Shown here piece by piece: positions 19,820-64,000 of a stretch of DNA of 64,000 nucleotides. The DNA comes from Aurelia coerulea (lineage: Eukaryota; Cnidaria; Scyphozoa; Semaeostomeae; Ulmaridae). How positions within the stretch are numbered: position 1 is the first letter of the stretch; every line of letters starts with the position of its first letter. The stretch spans positions 5,394,001 to 5,458,000 of the forward strand of contig CM076953.1 in assembly GCA_039566865.1 (NCBI GenBank). Reading direction: 5' to 3'. Below the pieces are notes generated by a model. That model saw only the letters and a program-made list of their open reading frames with translations, had not been told where the DNA came from and made no database searches. Both the position numbers and the translations under genes were made by a program.

Positions 19820-20245
19820 ACGGCACGTGCAAAGTATGCAGGTTGCAAAGGCCTCTTTGAAAATTGGAGAAAGGGAAGTATCGATATTTACCTGAGCCCG
19901 CCTACGGGGCTGGCCCGCTAAGTGAACTGATTTCGCATTCTGTTCATATCTGCAATCGGTCACGTGCCAACGTTGGTGGTATTGTTTTGCATGCCTACTC
20001 ATGCGCAGTAGAGACCTTTTCAACTCGGCAGGCGGGCTGGAGTGTTCATATGGGAAAATTTTGATCTCACGAAGCGGGATCCCGGCAGTACTTGAGTGGG
20101 ATCTCGCCTACCGGGCCAGCCCGCCTGCTCATATGAACAGACAACAACCTTTGAATGGGAAACAGGGATAAGGTGAGGTGAGATCACGGCAAAAACCTCC
20201 AGCCCGGTAGGGGGCTGGCTCGCCTCCATATGAACAGGTCCCGCA
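19820..20245. repeat. GC-rich palindromic repeat block (CCCGCCT...GGCTGG units)
   Basis: Several copies of a GC-rich palindrome-like unit (GCCCGCCTACGGGGCTGGC; CTACCGGGCCAGCCCGCCT; CAGCCCGGTAGGGGGCTGGC) alternate with TTCATATG/CATATGAACA motifs in both orientations. The left part (GGCACGTGCAAAGTATGCA...GGAGAAAGGGAA) recurs at 29,677-29,735. It looks like a decayed or composite DNA transposon with hairpin ends; boundaries are uncertain. Confidence 0.5.
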
Positions 20246-20499
20246 ACGTTGTGTATGTCTATATACGTAGAACCAAAGAACTGAATTGCTCGAAGAAGTA
20301 GTAGATGTGTAGACATATCCTTCTTCTTTCGATACCTGTTCATATTTGCTCTGTGAAAACAATATTTTCTGGTGTGCACAACGAGCGCGCCAGCTACCTG
20401 GGTTTCAGAGACACTTGTGCGGCTTTGTTCGTTTTGAATTATTGGTTGAGAGAATTCCCTTTGTTGCCAATCGCTAATCCCTTTGAATTCATGTGAACT

Positions 20500-22190
20500 C
20501 ATGTCAACAAAAGCAACTATTGTGTTACAAAATCTGTCCTTGTTGCCTTTTGGGTAGGTTTGACATGATGATTTTTACGTCACAATTTGACGTCATAAGC
20601 TAAGCAATCAACACAACAACAACAAGGCCTGGAAATCAGATGAGATATGTGTCAGTGTGCACGATGTTCTGCCAGGTGATTGTCTGAGGAGTGCAGAGTC
20701 GAAACACTATCAGGAAAAGTCCTATTTAGCGATGGAGTTTACTTACGAGAGATACTCGAAGACCGCATTGGATAACTAAAAGATAGAAGATCGGCTGTTT
20801 TTACTTAGGCCGAACAACTGCCCTCTGGCGAAGGCTCATCAGCAAAGATTTTTGCAGACACCTGCTTCGCAGACTCGAGGCAAAACTCCATTGATTTAGT
20901 AGGAAAATGCTTGGAAATGTATCTTCACAGTTCGTAAAAGCCCGGTTATGCAGTCTTTGGAGGAATGCTTCAAAGCAGGGCGCTGGTAAAGGAAACAAGC
21001 TACGTGCAATTTGTTCTTCTTCCACGGCTTTACAGACACCGAACGATGGTAAGTACCTATTCCTATCTTAGCTGCTGGTATAAGCTCAGGTACTCAGAGA
21101 GGGGAGTTCCTCGCCAGAAGGCGTTCCCAGAGTGTCCGAGATATAACGCGAAGAAAGAGTTTGGTTTATTTCAAGAAATTTTTGTAAAATTAACGTAGAA
21201 ATCGATATTGCCGAAAATGAATACAGAAACTACAGTAGAGTAGCGTCGCCCATTATGGCCGGTTGCCCATAATGGCCGGTCGCCCATTATGGCCGCTTAG
21301 TAAGAGAGATGAAATTTCAGGAGACTGGGAACAAGTAAAAGAATTGGAATTGCGCGGGAAAACTTTTCTGACGTCTGTTTTGACATAATCTGACCTTCAC
21401 TGAAGTTCAGGGACACAAATCAATTCTGTAAGTTCAAACATACCCTATCCACAGGATATACCCAACATATCCCTATAAACATACCATATCCACAGGCCAT
21501 TACAAAACATTGATTTATATTCAAGGTGAGGCCAGCCTTCCTAAAATACTCGTTCTTCCAAACTTAATGCATTGAAGTCATATCAAAATGTTTGCGTTTA
21601 ATCTGCTCATTGATGAATAAATAATTGTAATTAAAGTTGTTTTTCTTAGTTAAAAAAAACCTTCAAAAATCCCTATGTAGAGTTGACTGATTTTATTCAA
21701 ACCTCCATCAAAGCCTCCTTGATGATCTAATTCAAATATTAGCGACGACATGGACTTAATAGCCAACATGACTCCAGAATACAAATCTGCCAAACGATAA
21801 TTTCTGTGCACACAAATTTAAAAGCTAAGTTAGGAATCACAATCAAAATTCATTTTTATCTGTGGAAAAATTAGAAGAATCTCGCTCAAAGGGAAATTTT
21901 AGAAAGGGTTGATTTTCCTTTTCTCCGCGGGAGTAGTCTACCCCGTGCTCCCTACCCTCCACAAGGGAATATAGATGGTTCATGACTCCTGATCTTTGCT
22001 CTCATCTTCAACCTTCATGACACCTTTGCTTTGCTAACATTTGGGATTTTGGAAAGAACTTTACAAAAATGACAGTAAAAACAATTAAACGCAAGTCAAA
22101 CACGATTTCCCGCAATTTTCTGTTGTCAAATTTGTAGCTTTGTTTATTTTGCTTCCTTTCATGAATTTTGACCTCTCTCCTCTTCTCCAA
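20500..22190. other. Intergenic region upstream of malic enzyme
   Basis: No gene was recognised. It includes three 16-17 bp tandem units (GCCCATTATGGCCGGT) at 21,247-21,296. The malic enzyme promoter and 5' untranslated region must lie in the last part, but no core promoter element could be fixed. Confidence 0.5.
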
Positions 22191-22191
22191 C

Positions 22192-64000
<41,809 letters not shown>

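Overview
The window is animal genomic DNA: AT-rich, dense in introns with GT-AG borders, and packed with non-LTR retrotransposon pieces and short DNA transposons. The gene families (calcium-binding EGF repeats, a GPI-anchored transferrin lobe, malic enzyme, an intronless class A GPCR array) and the repeats (CR1/L2-like reverse transcriptases, a TTF-zinc-finger hAT transposase, many TA-flanked mariner-like MITEs) fit an anthozoan cnidarian, probably a stony coral or relative. That assignment is an inference; no species marker was recognised.

Layout. 1-12.6 kb (+): fifteen near-identical 123-bp EGF exons (the first cut by the window edge), then after a 3.2-kb intron five exons of one transferrin lobe ending in a GPI-anchor-like tail. 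Every EGF exon is phase 1-1 and the first transferrin exon also takes a phase-1 intron, so the two may be one gene. 12.6-22.2 kb: LINE copies, MITEs and minisatellites, with no gene recognised. 22.2-64 kb (+): a malic enzyme gene, nine exons seen and continuing past the window. Its intron 5 spans 30,201-60,483 (about 30 kb).

Inside that intron, on the same strand, lies an array of intronless GPCR genes: four intact (33,023; 51,385; 54,842; 56,795), one frameshifted by a 5-bp duplication (46,389), one truncated with a stop codon (48,450) and one N-terminal stub (35,246). The copies arose by tandem segmental duplication that carried flanking DNA. Comparing paired flanks shows filled and empty insertion sites for several MITEs. 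A 7-kb hAT element with an open 1,072-codon transposase frame (35,975-42,955) sits between the GPCRs, with a 166-bp non-autonomous relative nearby.

The main points of interest are the possible EGF-transferrin fusion with a lobe that has lost its iron ligands, the GPCR nursery inside a metabolic gene's intron, and the natural empty/filled-site pairs that define several MITE families.
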